This document shows positions 1-9,865 of a stretch of DNA of 64,000 bases, piece after piece. A program made the position numbers and the translations under genes. The notes below the pieces were generated by a model. The model was not told the DNA's origin. It did not search any database and saw only the letters and a list, made by a program, of their open reading frames with translations. Position 1 is the stretch's first letter; each line of letters starts with the position of its first letter. Source of the stretch: Isochrysis galbana (lineage: Eukaryota > Haptophyta > Isochrysidales > Isochrysidaceae); contig CM030940.1 of the NCBI GenBank assembly GCA_018136815.1, positions 3,908,833-3,972,832 of the forward strand, given 5' to 3'.

Positions 1-108
1 CCGATGGAGTGTGGTGAGAAACGAGCCCCGTTTGCGTTAGCAAACGGGCGAAGGGGGGCGGCTGGCGACAGGAGAGGCGAGAAGAAGGGAGTGGCTCAAG
101 ACGTCCCT

Positions 109-451
109 GTGGCAGGTATCGGGGGGCGCAGACATTTATTTCTTCGAGGACCGCTCGCGGCGCGAGCTGTAAGGGCCGTTCTCCTTTTTTGACGAGAGGT
201 TCCTCCCCCCCCCCCCGGTGCTTTTTCCCGGAGAGTCGGCCGGCGTCGACCGGACCGCCTCAATGGGTTTTCCCTCATTTTAACTTGTGGGGAGTTAGAA
301 TGGGAGCCGGGGGCCTGCGAGGGGGGAGATGTGGAAGGGTGCATAGGAGTATGTATCTGTGACAACAGCACGCGCCAAGGTGTACGGGCAGGTGCGCTGA
401 GGGCTGTCGTGTTAGTACCGGGCTAGTGAGAGTAGTGGTACTAATGCTCAG
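109..451. repeat. Dispersed repeat, copy 1
   Basis: This stretch aligns almost end to end with 26890-27241: both run from GTGGCAGGTATC through a C-rich tract, a CCCGG..GAGTCG box and ACTTGTGGGGAGTTA to GTGGTACTAAYGCTCAG. The second copy lies just beyond the end of a LINE ORF1, so the repeat may be part of a LINE 3' region; that is inference. No terminal inverted repeat or coding capacity is visible. Confidence 0.75.
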
Positions 452-977
452 ATAGATTATTATTATGTTTACGTCGTTAGTGTTCTACGTGTTACTGTGA
501 GTGTGTGTGCGTGAGATAGTGGTGTTTGGGGTTTGTAGTTTGTAGAGAGATTTTTATCCGGTTCTGCGACGAAGAGAGCGCGCGCGAGCAATGGCGTCGC
601 TCCTCTCCCTTTCGGCCGCCCTGGTCACCGCGATGGTGCCAGGGCGATATGGAGCTGCTGCACGGGATGGGGATGGGATGGGGGCCCCTGGGTCCATCCC
701 ACTGGACCGCGCCCGCTCGCCGCATCTGCGTGCGCTCGTTGAGCCACGGCAGCCGGAAACGCCCTCCCCTCTCCCCTCCTCGGCCAGCCGCATGGCTGCA
801 GCGATGGAGCAAGGTGTGGGGGGCTCATGTGGAGAGGCCTATGGCCTTTCCCATGGCTCCATTGGGTCACTCCCCCTTGGGTCTGCCCCCTTCACTGGCC
901 TCGCAGCCAATTCTCCGCGCTCGCGCGCGCTCGCGGAGCCGCTGCGGCCGAAACCCCTCCCCTCCTCACCAGCTCAC
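452..977. other. Unassigned GC-rich region
   Basis: Open frames exist on both strands here, but they are compositional (GC-rich, no recognisable domain). It could contain further exons of the minus-strand gene whose exon lies at 978-1232, since candidate acceptors such as the CAG before 790 are present. Nothing is firm enough to call. Confidence 0.4.
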
Positions 978-1232
978 CAGATCGTATATTTGGTGCGCTC
1001 TGGCAAGATCTTGGGCTTTTTTGCTCGCCGCGGCGTAGAGAGCTACGACGTGGCCCGTCCTGAGGCCACCCACGGGTCTTGCCTCATCGATCAGCGCCGA
1101 ATCTGGCACTGTCAAAGAGAGGAGGGCCGCGAGGGCAGCCTCAACGCGGAGGCTCGTCAGCCACGCGTGGACGGCCGCCGCGTCGGTGAGCTGGTCCTGG
1201 TTCTCGATGCCGAGTTCGAGTGAGGGCAAATC
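978..1232 (-). CDS. Isolated putative internal exon, unknown protein
   Basis: On the minus strand a C-rich acceptor (CCCCTCGCAG) is followed by an 85-codon open stretch and a good donor (GTGAGC), both in phase 0. The peptide starts DLPSLELGIENQ and ends ARAHQIYDL. It is Ala/Leu-rich, probably helical, with normal amino-acid composition, unlike the skewed frames around it. No family is recognised. I could not find the adjoining exons, so this may be one exon of a larger gene or a remnant left by transposon activity. The support is the splice sites and the composition only. Confidence 0.4.
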
Positions 1233-1828
1233 CTGCGAGGGGCGGGTCGGGATGGTCGGGGGGGGGTCTGCGGCAGGCAGGGTAGCCGCGTGCGCGCGCT
1301 GTGAGGAGCTGGGTGGGCTGCGCGGGCCATGATGCCAGAGGGTCAGGGGATGGTCGGACTGTCGGCAGCCTGACACGGCGCTGCATCGGGCGGGAATCAA
1401 ATGCCGAATGTAGCTTAGATGTAAAGGAACCGATCCCCCCGCGGGCGCGACCGCCAATTCTTTACGGGTAGAGCGTGAGCGCGCGTGACGGAGGGGGGGG
1501 AGAGGGGGGGAGAATCGCACCATTTCCTGGCGAAGATTTTCGTGGCGGCAGGTGGCCCCCCCTGAAGGTTTTTTATTGGGCCTCGCGCCACGGTCAAAAA
1601 ATGCAGCCCAACCGCCCTTACTAATAGTTAAAAAGCCCCTGTTTGACCGCCCTACCGCATAGCCCCAAAGCACGCGCGCTAACGTCCGCCGCCGGCCGGC
1701 TGACAAATTCGATGGAAACTCCTCGGACGAACAAAATTGGCAGGGAAATCACTGACTGGTGACCGGACGCTCACGACATTGAATTGGCTGCGCCTTTCGC
1801 CAGTGGAGAGGTGGCCATAGGGGCGCTC
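1233..1828. other. Unassigned region with LINE ORF1 scrap
   Basis: There are G-rich runs near 1490-1512 and no recognised gene. The minus-strand frame starting at 1831 begins MERPYGHLS and follows a LINE-type hairpin at 1838-1855, so the right end of this stretch is probably the beginning of a degraded LINE ORF1. Confidence 0.4.
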
Positions 1829-1855
1829 CATCACAACCAAGTATAAACTTAGTTG
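1829..1855 (-). mobile_element. LINE 5' hairpin plus ATGG start, degraded copy
   Basis: On the minus strand AACTAAGTTTATACTTGGTT (one mismatch from a perfect 8-bp stem with loop TTAT) is followed by GTG and then ATGGAGC. This is the layout found at the 5' ends of the LINEs elsewhere in the window. The ORF after it is short (about 50 codons) and diverged, so only the 5' tip seems to be preserved. Confidence 0.55.
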
Positions 1856-2419
1856 ATGGTGCTGTTGCACTAGTGTAACAACATAATACATCACGATATC
1901 ACGATCAACACACAGTTGGCATGGCCTATATACAAACTCTAGCGCCGGAACGCAACAAGCCAAAGGAGGGCGATCTAGATCACCTCTACACGGAACATAC
2001 ACGATACCACACGCGCAACATTAACAGATTTGAAGTCACCATCTGCATGGTTGCGAGTCGAGTGAGAGGGTGCGAGGAGAAGATGATGGATGCTGGTGTT
2101 CTCCGTCCGGAGTTCGCCTCGGAAGTCGTCCAGAAGGGAACAACGAACCAGGGCCTTACCAACACCATGCGGGGTGCAAAAGTATAGCACGGAGAAGCAA
2201 CTCCAATCCAATGTGCACCCCCCCCCTCGGCGAATAGCACGACCAACTAGTCCAGTCATGGGAAAAGTCGGACTCGCGGTGCACTTGAACCCATGAGCAA
2301 ATCGCATTATGTTCGTAGCACGCCGGTGAGAAGACGAGAGACGTTTGAAACGTTCAAGCATGCCCGTCTTTGAAAAAAAATGGTTGGAGAATGACCCAGG
2401 CTTGCCTTGCTAGCAAGGC

Positions 2420-5045
2420 TCAATTGACGGTGCCCAGCCTAGTTAGCAGATTCTCAGAAGGAGCGCGTTTGATATCGAGCGGGGATCCATGCGTCGCAAT
2501 GTACTCATCAAGGACCTGCACAAGGGCCGTGGGTTGAGGGACAACCGAGAGCACGCACGACGATAGTTGCAAGGGCTCGGATTGGGACTAGAAGTCGTGC
2601 GCATCAAGAGAACAGCGGGCTGCGTAAGGGCAAGAATCTCGATATGTGACCAGAATGGTGGTGAGAATGTCACCTGCTTGATCTCTCTTCGCAGCCGCTC
2701 CTCTTCCTGAGCCATGAGCACCTCGATGCCCTCTGCCAGCCGCACATTAGCTGCACGCATGCAGTCCTGGATGAGGATGAGCGGTTTCACGTCCTCCGCC
2801 TCTGGATCACTCGAATTCGCCCTTAGGCCCCTGCTCAGGCGAGAACGCACGCCGCTCTTCTCTGGACAGTTCGCAGCCTGCTCCGCTGCGAGCTCGCGTA
2901 GCTTCTGCAAGTGGAAAGCGGGTGCGGGTTGAGGACTAGTCCCACATGGGCGGGTGTTTGACGCCCATACGTCCACGCGGGGTTCGGAGGTGTAGGTCCA
3001 CGAGGGCGCGCAATGACTCGCACGTAAGCGCCGCCCGCACTCACCTGCTTTCGTAGATGCTCCTTCTTTCGCATCTCGCGGTAGAGCTCATCAAAGTTCG
3101 CGCCAATGATGGTAATTGGCAGAGCGAGAATGACAAGGCCAACAAACATGCAGACCGTCGCAATGAGGTAGCCCGCCACCTACCAGGACGTGGGCGCTCC
3201 GGGTGGGCATCGCGGTGACGGTTCTCGCTTCACACCACCTAGCTGAGGGCATGGGCAAGTGCGCCCGCAAGCGTGGGTGGGTGCCATCTCACCGTGATGG
3301 GTGTGTCATCACCATACCCCACCGTGGTCATAGTGACAATGCACCACCACATGGCACGGGGGATGGACTCGAAGGGGGTGGGCTGCCCGTCGTCGCGAAC
3401 AAACTGCAGCCGGACAGGGTCCCATGTCCCAGATTCGGCGTTGAACATGAGAGTTGCGAAGACGACCAGAGACATCATCACGAAGAGGAAGAGCATGATC
3501 AGGGCCGATGCCGACTTCTTGAACGTATGGCCGAGGAGCACAAGGCCCGTGAAATTCCTGCTCATCTTGAATACGCGCATTACCCGCGTCAGTCGGAGCA
3601 CGCGGAGCACGGCGAGGGCCTTGAGCGAGTCGTTGCCTCCTTGTTCAGTCCATCTCTGGATACTCATGATCCACCAAGGCAGTATGGCGAGCAAGTCGAT
3701 GAGATTCATGACGGAGAAGCAGAACCGAAGGATGCCCGGACCAGTCGAACATGTGCATAAACGCAGGATGAACTCGATCGTGAACACAATGATGCAGAGG
3801 TACTCGATCTGTTGACATCGACGGGTCGCGCCAAGTGTGAGCCCGAGAGAAGGCGACTCGCCTCTGCAAGGCGTGGGCGTGTGGGGTGCGGGGAGCGTAG
3901 GTGGATTTGGATAGAGCACGGGTGCACACCTCTGCGTATGGAGAACGGTCTTCGTTGAGCTTCTTGCACACGACTGTCGGCTCCCAACTCAGTGTCTCGA
4001 CGGTTGTCGTCCCCGTGACATTGGGAGAGGTCGACACCAATGTTACATTGACCGTCCGGCCCACCGTTTCGCAGTCCCCAGGCCAGCTAACCTGAGAGCC
4101 GGAGCAAGCCGGGAGGTACTCAGCGGCCGGGGTTGCTGAGGCTGCTGAAAGAGAAGGGCTGTTTGTTGCAGCGAGGAGGGAAGCCGCCTCACCGACGCCA
4201 ACGTAAAGTTCAAAACGGAGAGAGCAATGATGAACATAATGAAGACCGAGAGGTATTTGGCCTGAACATTTCCATCCAAGGGGGTAGAGGCGATTGAGCA
4301 ACCACCTCACGCCACTACAAGACATGTCACCATACCCAGTCCGTCATCTTCCTGGTCCCAGAGACCCGGGCTCACCGAGGAACATGTATAGCCCGATGTC
4401 TCCCATACCTCTTGCCCTCGAGCACCTATAAGCGCAGCCTGAAACTCCCCGGGACAATTGCCGTCTGTCTCCCCCATCCAGCTCCTCTCTCAGCCTGCAC
4501 GCAACCTGTCAGTCTCACCAGCTCGGAAGGGCTTGGCCCTCCACAGCCCCCGTCTCCATCTACCTGACCCCTCCTGCTCGCCCCTGATGAAGGACACGCC
4601 CAATCAACCCTCGCAGCCTCCCACTGCCGTCTCCCCTACCCCCCCTCACCCTCCCGCTTGTCCTCGCTGATTCCAACTCACCGATCTGGAAGAGCTGTGC
4701 GCATAGAGAAACCCTCAACAGACTCCATGCCCCTTGCCCCCCCTGCCCCCCTTGCCTCCTCCAGCCCAGTCCTCATCTCCTCCATCCCGTCCACCCTCCC
4801 GCTCGCCCTCCCGGCCGCCCAATCCCTCGCTTCTTCACCGGTTTGGAGGAGCTGGGCTCATCGAGGAATCTCCACAGCCTGCGCTGGAAGAGCTTGAGGC
4901 CTCCAAAGCGGCCAGACTCAGCGAGCCGGCGCTCGAGCTCGCTCTCGCGCCGCTCCTTGGTCATCGCCTCCGTCTCCTCGCTCGGGATCATCGGCGCCTC
5001 AGAAGTCACCGACTGGCGGTACTCGAGAGAGTCCTCCAGCTCCAT
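2420..5045 (-). CDS. Voltage-gated potassium channel (Kv type), seven exons
   Basis: Six-TM, one-pore K+ channel for the plasma membrane or an endomembrane. Exons (minus): 5045-4839, 4261-4193, 4091-3930, 3808-3293, 3179-3045, 2904-2674 and 2515-2420. All introns are GT-AG and phase 0, giving 471 residues. Residues 41-69 carry the post-T1 linker (FQRRLWRFLDEPSSS). S1 is 71-91. The S1-S2 loop (about 92-146) has three N-x-T sites. S2 (147-163) has F..E and S3 (175-194) has an Asp, the usual charge-transfer residues. S4 (209-230) has six Arg/Lys at every third position. The pore has TVGYGD at 308-313. S6 (319-347) ends ALPITIIGANF, so the second Pro of the animal PVP kink is absent. The tail (348-471) is charged and probably coiled. 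No BTB/T1 domain precedes the linker in this model; an upstream exon could supply it. The 5' side is CT-rich low complexity. The family call is very secure; the first and last exons are less so. Confidence 0.9.
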
Positions 5046-6166
5046 CTCTCTCCCTCTCTCTGCCCCCCCCCTATTGATCTCTTCTTTCTCTCTCTTGTCT
5101 CCGCCTCTTCCCCCCCCTCCTCTCTCCTCTCTCCTTTCTTTCCCCCCCCTCTCTCTCTCCTCCCCCCTCTCTCCTCTCTCTTCCTCTCACCCTCTCTCTT
5201 TCCTCCCCTAGACCCCCCTTTCTTCTTTCAACAGAGAACTCTCTCGCTCGCTCGCTCGCTCACTGCCTCATTATTCTCCTCTGTATTTTATTCTGTTAAA
5301 CGAGCAATAATGTGGTTTTGCCACCCCTTCCACCTCCCCCCCCCCCCTCTCTTCTTCTTCTCGCTCTCCCCCTCCCTCGCCTGTGTGTCTTGTGTGTGCC
5401 TTATCTCTCTCTCTCTCTTCCCTCTCCGCGTTGTCCTCTCTTTCCAGCTGCCGACAGACTGCATACTTTACCGTATTGAGCGGAACAACCCACGGGACGA
5501 TGAGTCGCCCTCCTTCAGTTATTTCCCCTCAGAGCTGAGAGCCGTACCACTCGTGGCGAGGCCCTCGGGCCTCCCACCGTCACTTTCACGTAATTCTCTC
5601 TTCAATCATTTGTCCGCGAGCCTGCCGTCTGTCTCTCTCATCTCCTCCGCCGTTTCTCCTCGCGTCAGCCTAACGGTCGAGGCCCTCTTCAACTTCTCTT
5701 TCTAGAAGAAGGGCCTAGCTCTACTTTACTCTCTACCTCTCGCCCGGCAGGCCCCCCCTCGCATTCTCCCTCTCTCTTCTTTCCTCCGTCTCCTCTCTCT
5801 CTCTCTTCCCCTCTCCAACTGACGCGGCGCGCGAAACGTGCGCGTCCCTCCTCCAATTGTGACAAGGCGAAGCTTTTTTTGGCACACTTGAATGTGAGGT
5901 TTCACAGTAACCCCCGTTCACACCGCGCCAGGGGTCTAGACTTCTCTCTCGGCTTTCGCTCTCTCGCTGGCGTCCGTGCCGCCGCTCCGCGGGCCCTCGC
6001 CAGCGACAGAGTCCTCTCCACCGGAGAGCAGGCCACGCACGGCCGCTCCGCTTGCGCTGCTCACGCGCAGGCTCCGCCCCCGGCTGCGTATGCCGCGTGG
6101 AGGCTCGGCGACTCGCCCGCAAGCTCGCAGCTCGCCCCAGAGTCTCCATTGCTCCTCTCCCCTCAG
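5046..6166. other. CT-rich low-complexity tract and channel 5' flank
   Basis: 5046-5450 is dominated by CT/CCCTCT runs on the plus strand (purine-rich in the sense of the channel gene), including a GCTCGCTCGCTC tetranucleotide repeat near 5245. The long plus-strand frame across it is compositional (Pro/Ser/Leu only). 5460-6166 has no recognised gene. A T-run at 5874-5880 and a pyrimidine-rich acceptor at 6150-6166 lead into a possible exon. Confidence 0.6.
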
Positions 6167-7067
6167 AAGGGCAGGAAGAGGAGCTGGAGGAGGTGCCCCA
6201 AGAGGAGGACCTGAGTGATGAGAGCTCAGGCGCCGCTCACGAGGGCCCTCCCACCTCCCCTGAGGAACCTTCCGCGCTCGCCGCTCTCCCTCCTCCTTCC
6301 TCAGTGCCAGATGCCTGGTTGGATGCGGTGCTGGACAGGCTCTCTCTCAGGGAGAGCGCCAGGACAGGAGCTGGAAGGAGCTCCCGCAAGGAGCTCCAGC
6401 AGCTGGCGGCTCTTGGACGTCGCGGCCGGCACCGGACCGGCTCGAGGCGGCAGGCGGCCGTCCAGCCGCCCACACTCGGGTGCTGCAGCCCATCCTCCTC
6501 CTTCTGACCTCGACCCTCCCTCTTCTGGGAGCGATGGGGAGGAAGAAGATGCCTCCTCGGATGTCTCACCAAAGGACGCGGGAGAATTTCCGCTTTCTTC
6601 AGGGCGCCGGGCGGGACCGACGGCCTTCTTCGCGGGGCGGCCTCTCTCTTGTCCTCACGATTGGGAAGGCAGCCCTTACCCCCGAGCACGAGGAGTCCGA
6701 GACTTCACAGTGCACTACACCCCAGAGATGGCCGGGGACTCGCTCCACGCGGAGATCTACAGAAACTTGGGCGCGGCGAACCGGAAGGAGATGTGCACTC
6801 TCCTTCCAGCTCTGTCCTACCTCCACGACGCCGTCGCCTGCGCGGCCGAAAGTCGCGTTCCGTCAAAAGAGGGCCAGGTGATGTTTTTGTTATCCATATG
6901 TGCTTGTTTTCTTTTTGGGTAGCCACACGAATAATACTAAGATGATGAGTATGAGTACAAACTAATCCGCTCCCCCACTCTCACTACACGCAGGACGGAG
7001 GACCGTACGGATGCGCGCCGAGTCGCCACCATCGTGAGGAAGACGAGGGCGAGGAGAGAGCTGGAGG
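6167..7067 (+). CDS. Possible two-exon gene fragment, unknown
   Basis: A strong acceptor (CTCCTCTCCCCTCAG) opens a stretch whose first half reads as an acidic peptide (QEEELEEVPQEEDLSDES) and whose second half, in another frame, reads DFTVHYTPEMAGDSLHAE, then LGAANRKEMCTLLPALSYLHDAVACAAES, and ends at a donor at 6877. A second acceptor at 6993 opens an Arg/Glu-rich stretch that meets a GTGAGC donor near 7068. The frame change near 6410 means a missed tiny intron, an indel or a decayed gene. The helix-rich segment faintly recalls retroelement capsid-like proteins, but I do not recognise it with confidence. Treat it as tentative coding. Confidence 0.3.
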
Positions 7068-7336
7068 GTGAGCGAGGAGGGAGGAGGGAGGCAGGCAGTA
7101 GGAGCCTTCTCTCTCTGGTAGGTTGATGAGAGGAGGGGGAGGGGGGAGGGGACCCGGGGGGGGGGGGGAGGAGGGGAGAGAGACCAAAAGACATACCAGT
7201 TGTTTACGTTAGTGTTCTCGCCATATACTGTAATAATTCCCCGGTCCCAGGGGGTGTCCCCCTGGTTCCCGACCGCCCTCCGCGCCCAGAGTTCCCCCGC
7301 GGAAAGACTGAACGCACGACGTGCACCTTCCTGGAA
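7068..7336. other. Purine-rich spacer
   Basis: A run of GGGAGG/GGAGGG blocks with a G11-type homopolymer near 7157-7167 is followed by ordinary sequence leading into the 174-bp tandem repeat. No gene is seen. Confidence 0.5.
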
Positions 7337-7689
7337 GTTGCTATGCGCACGCACGGCGCCCCCGCGGGGGGGGCCGATGCACATCGCGCCGTGCCCACGC
7401 ACGGCGTGCACAATGTGATTGCAAGTCATCACACATGGTGCGCAAAGAAACATCTCTTATACGGCTTGTTTACGTAGTTGTGGGCCTTAGGGGGTACGCA
7501 GAGGGAAAAAGTTGACATGCGCACGCACGGCGTATCCGCGGGGGGACCGATGCACATCGCGCCGTGCCCATGCACGGCGTGCACGATGTGATTGCAAGTA
7601 ATCACAAGTGCTCCGTGCGAAATATCTCTTAAATTGAGTGTTTATATAGTTGTCGGCCTTAGAGGTTAGAGGAGACGCAGGGGAAAGCG
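7337..7689. repeat. Tandem repeat, about 174 bp, two copies plus a split third
   Basis: Units start at about 7337 and 7511. Each runs from GTTG(A/C)(C/T)ATGCGCACGCACGGCG through a CCGATGCACATCGCGCCGTGCC block, GATTGCAAGT(A/C)ATCAC and ATCTCTTA to TGTNGGCCTTAG. The start of a third unit lies at about 7685-7697 and continues at 8562 after the hAT-like insertion. The inner block is GC palindromic (CACGCACGGCG and CGCCGTGC). Confidence 0.8.
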
Positions 7690-7697
7690 CTGGCACG

Positions 7698-8561
7698 TAG
7701 GCCCAGGTAGAAATATGCAGTTTTTGTTACCCAAATATGCAGAGAAAATATGCAATAAATATGCAGCGCGTCACCCAAATATGCAAAAAATATGCAGTAC
7801 ATATTTTATATGTGTAGGCACGAGACATGCGTGAATAGCCAATCAATCAATAGTATGGGAGTATGGGAGTGGAGAGGCACAGAGAGAGTTATATTGAGGT
7901 CGTAGGTAGATAGGTAGAGAGAGGTAGAAAGTAGGTAGCACACGCACATACACATGCTCACATAGCTAGCACGTGAGCAAAATCACGCTTTGCTACTCAC
8001 GCTCCCGCTGGCGCTGATTGCGATTGAAGCGCAACATCCAAGAGGCGCACACCTGGTCCCCAAGCAAGGGAGCTGTCCCTCATAGCTCACAGATGGAAAC
8101 ATGTGCCACCCCTTGCCCTTGCCCGCTCCTGCACCACCGATGACGCTGGACCTGCACGCTCGCACGCGCGTGCAAGATGGTCCACGTCAATGTGGATGCC
8201 CATCCCGCAACGCAGTGCGGCGTGCGGCGCGAGCGCGGCGCGAGCGATCTGAGGGGTGAGACGGGACAGTTCAGCGTGTGGGGGGCGCTTGGGGGCAGGC
8301 AGAGAAAGGGAGAGGGGAGAGGGGAGAGGGCCACTCACCCATGAGGCACGAGACGCCCGGCAACGGGGGGATGATGTTCAATACCAAGAGGGGGGGGGCT
8401 CCCCTCTCTCCCAATACCAGGGGGGGGGTCCCTCTCTCTCCCGCTCCACTTCTACCCAAATATGCAGAAAATAAATATGCGAAAATGTGCCGACATATGC
8501 AGATCTGACAAATCTACCCAAATATGCAATTGCATATGCTGCATATTTTTACCTGGGCCTA
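7698..8561. mobile_element. hAT-like non-autonomous DNA transposon (MITE), 864 bp
   Basis: The ends are inverted repeats: TAGGCCCAGGTA at the left and its complement TACCTGGGCCTA at the right, continuing for about 23 bp with one mismatch. They are flanked by a perfect 8-bp target-site duplication, CTGGCACG, at 7690-7697 and 8562-8569. An 8-bp duplication is the hAT hallmark. Both subterminal regions contain many copies of AAATATGCA, often preceded by ACCC, which look like transposase-binding repeats. The interior (about 8000-8460) is unrelated GC-rich sequence with no transposase, so the element depends on one elsewhere. It split the third unit of the 174-bp tandem repeat and is therefore younger than the repeat. 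Confidence 0.9.
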
Positions 8562-8797
8562 CTGGCACGGCGTCCCCCTCGGGGGGAACATGCACCGCGG
8601 GGGGGAAGCAGAGAAAAAAAGTTGTTATGCTAGTCTGCATTTAATTTTAATATACTGCTCTATATACAACTGTGGACCTTCGATCGCTCAAATCGACTAA
8701 TGTCCCACAATTGACGGAACGACACCTGAATGGGAGGACGCTTGCAAGCGTTCGCGGCGCGGCGACGCGGAGCACAGGCGGGCCCGAGCCCTTGGGC

Positions 8798-9060
8798 GCA
8801 TGGTCACGTCGCAGCTCGAAGTCCTCCTCGAGTTCCAAAGGCAGCGTCTCGACGAGCTGGAGGCAGTTGCGGCAGGAGGGCTCGAGGTAGAAAAATTCGC
8901 TCCTCTCTACGCGTGCACGCGTGCGAACGTGGGAGCCCGCTCGGACCTCGGACAATATTTGTTCGACAACTCGGTCGAGTGTCGCCACTCGGCGCTGGCC
9001 TCGGCCTCCGCTTCCCTCTACGTCGCGCCCTTCAAACGCAAGTTCGCGTCTAAGCCCGCA
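8798..9060 (+). CDS. Possible exon fragment, unknown
   Basis: An acceptor (CACGTCGCAG) is followed by an open, protein-like stretch beginning LEVLLEFQRQRLDELEAVAAGG, probably a short coiled coil, and running to KFASKPAAKPP before a G-rich run. It may belong to the same gene as the exons at 6167-7067, now separated by the tandem repeat and the hAT-like element. No family is recognised, and the opposite strand is also open, so coding is uncertain. Confidence 0.25.
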
Positions 9061-9300
9061 GCCAAGCCGCCGTTGGGGGGAGGGGGGGGGCTTCCTCTGC
9101 GCCTGTGTGCAGGCCATGAGCGACAGCCTCCTCGCCACTGCTGCACGCTCCCTCCGTGACTCCTCCCCGCTCAGTGGCGTCGAGGGCATTGGGAGGCTCA
9201 CCCATTCCCCTCCCCGCCCGGTGCCCGTGCCCCTTCTGGAAGCCACGGCGGGCGGTCTTGCTGCTGTCGGTGAGTTTGAGTTTGTGTGTGGGAATGGTTG

Positions 9301-9864
9301 TTAACTCTTTACTGCCGGGCCGAAGCACCGAAACATAGGAAACAGGTGCTTCACCGCAGCTGCAGCTGTTTTGAATTTTGTGCGGTGGCTCATGGTCATG
9401 GGGGGAGGGCTTTTACGAGAAATATTGGACTCAAAACACGGGAACAAAGCGGAGTGATTTTATTCGGCCAAGGCGTTGCTTCCCCCACCCGCCCCCCCTC
9501 TCCCCCTCTCGACGCGGGGGGGGGGGGGGCAGAGGTCGGGAACACGGAACACGGTAAAATCGGCTCGTTGGCCAACTTCCCTTTCCCTTCTTCACTTATT
9601 TTCGTAATAAATAATAAAGAGAAGCAACGAAACAACGAAACAGGTGCTTCCGATTTTCACCTATTTTCGTGAATAACCCTGCCCAGATCATCCTATCTGT
9701 GAATGGTTGGGCCATCGCATTGTGTCTCGGCATGGCCCCTCAGGCCCCTCGACGGCTCATCGCCTGCGGGGGAAGCTGAAGCTGCGAGAAGCGAGAAGAA
9801 AGACTGAAGAAACCGAGCCGAAGCACCTGTTTCAGTGATCAGTGCTCCGGCAGTAAGGAGTTAA
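9301..9864. mobile_element. piggyBac-like MITE with TTAA ends
   Basis: Left end TTAA-CTCTTTACTGCCGG; right end is the inverted complement, CCGGCAGTAAGGAG-TTAA. The TTAA duplicates (9301-9304 and 9861-9864) are the piggyBac signature. The motif GAAACAGGTGCTTC occurs near both ends in inverted orientation and once more internally near 9640. The element proper is 9305-9860 (556 bp) and has no transposase frame. A second, right-half copy lies at about 37134-37261. Confidence 0.85.
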
Positions 9865-9865
9865 C

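Noticed and set aside
4734-5705. A 323-codon plus-strand frame opposite channel exon 1
   Set aside because: Made of Pro, Ser and Leu from CT-rich repeats; the minus strand carries the real channel exon.
7260-7700. Repeats that might be a CRISPR array
   Set aside because: Units are about 174 bp and contiguous without spacers, in a eukaryotic context; it is a tandem repeat.
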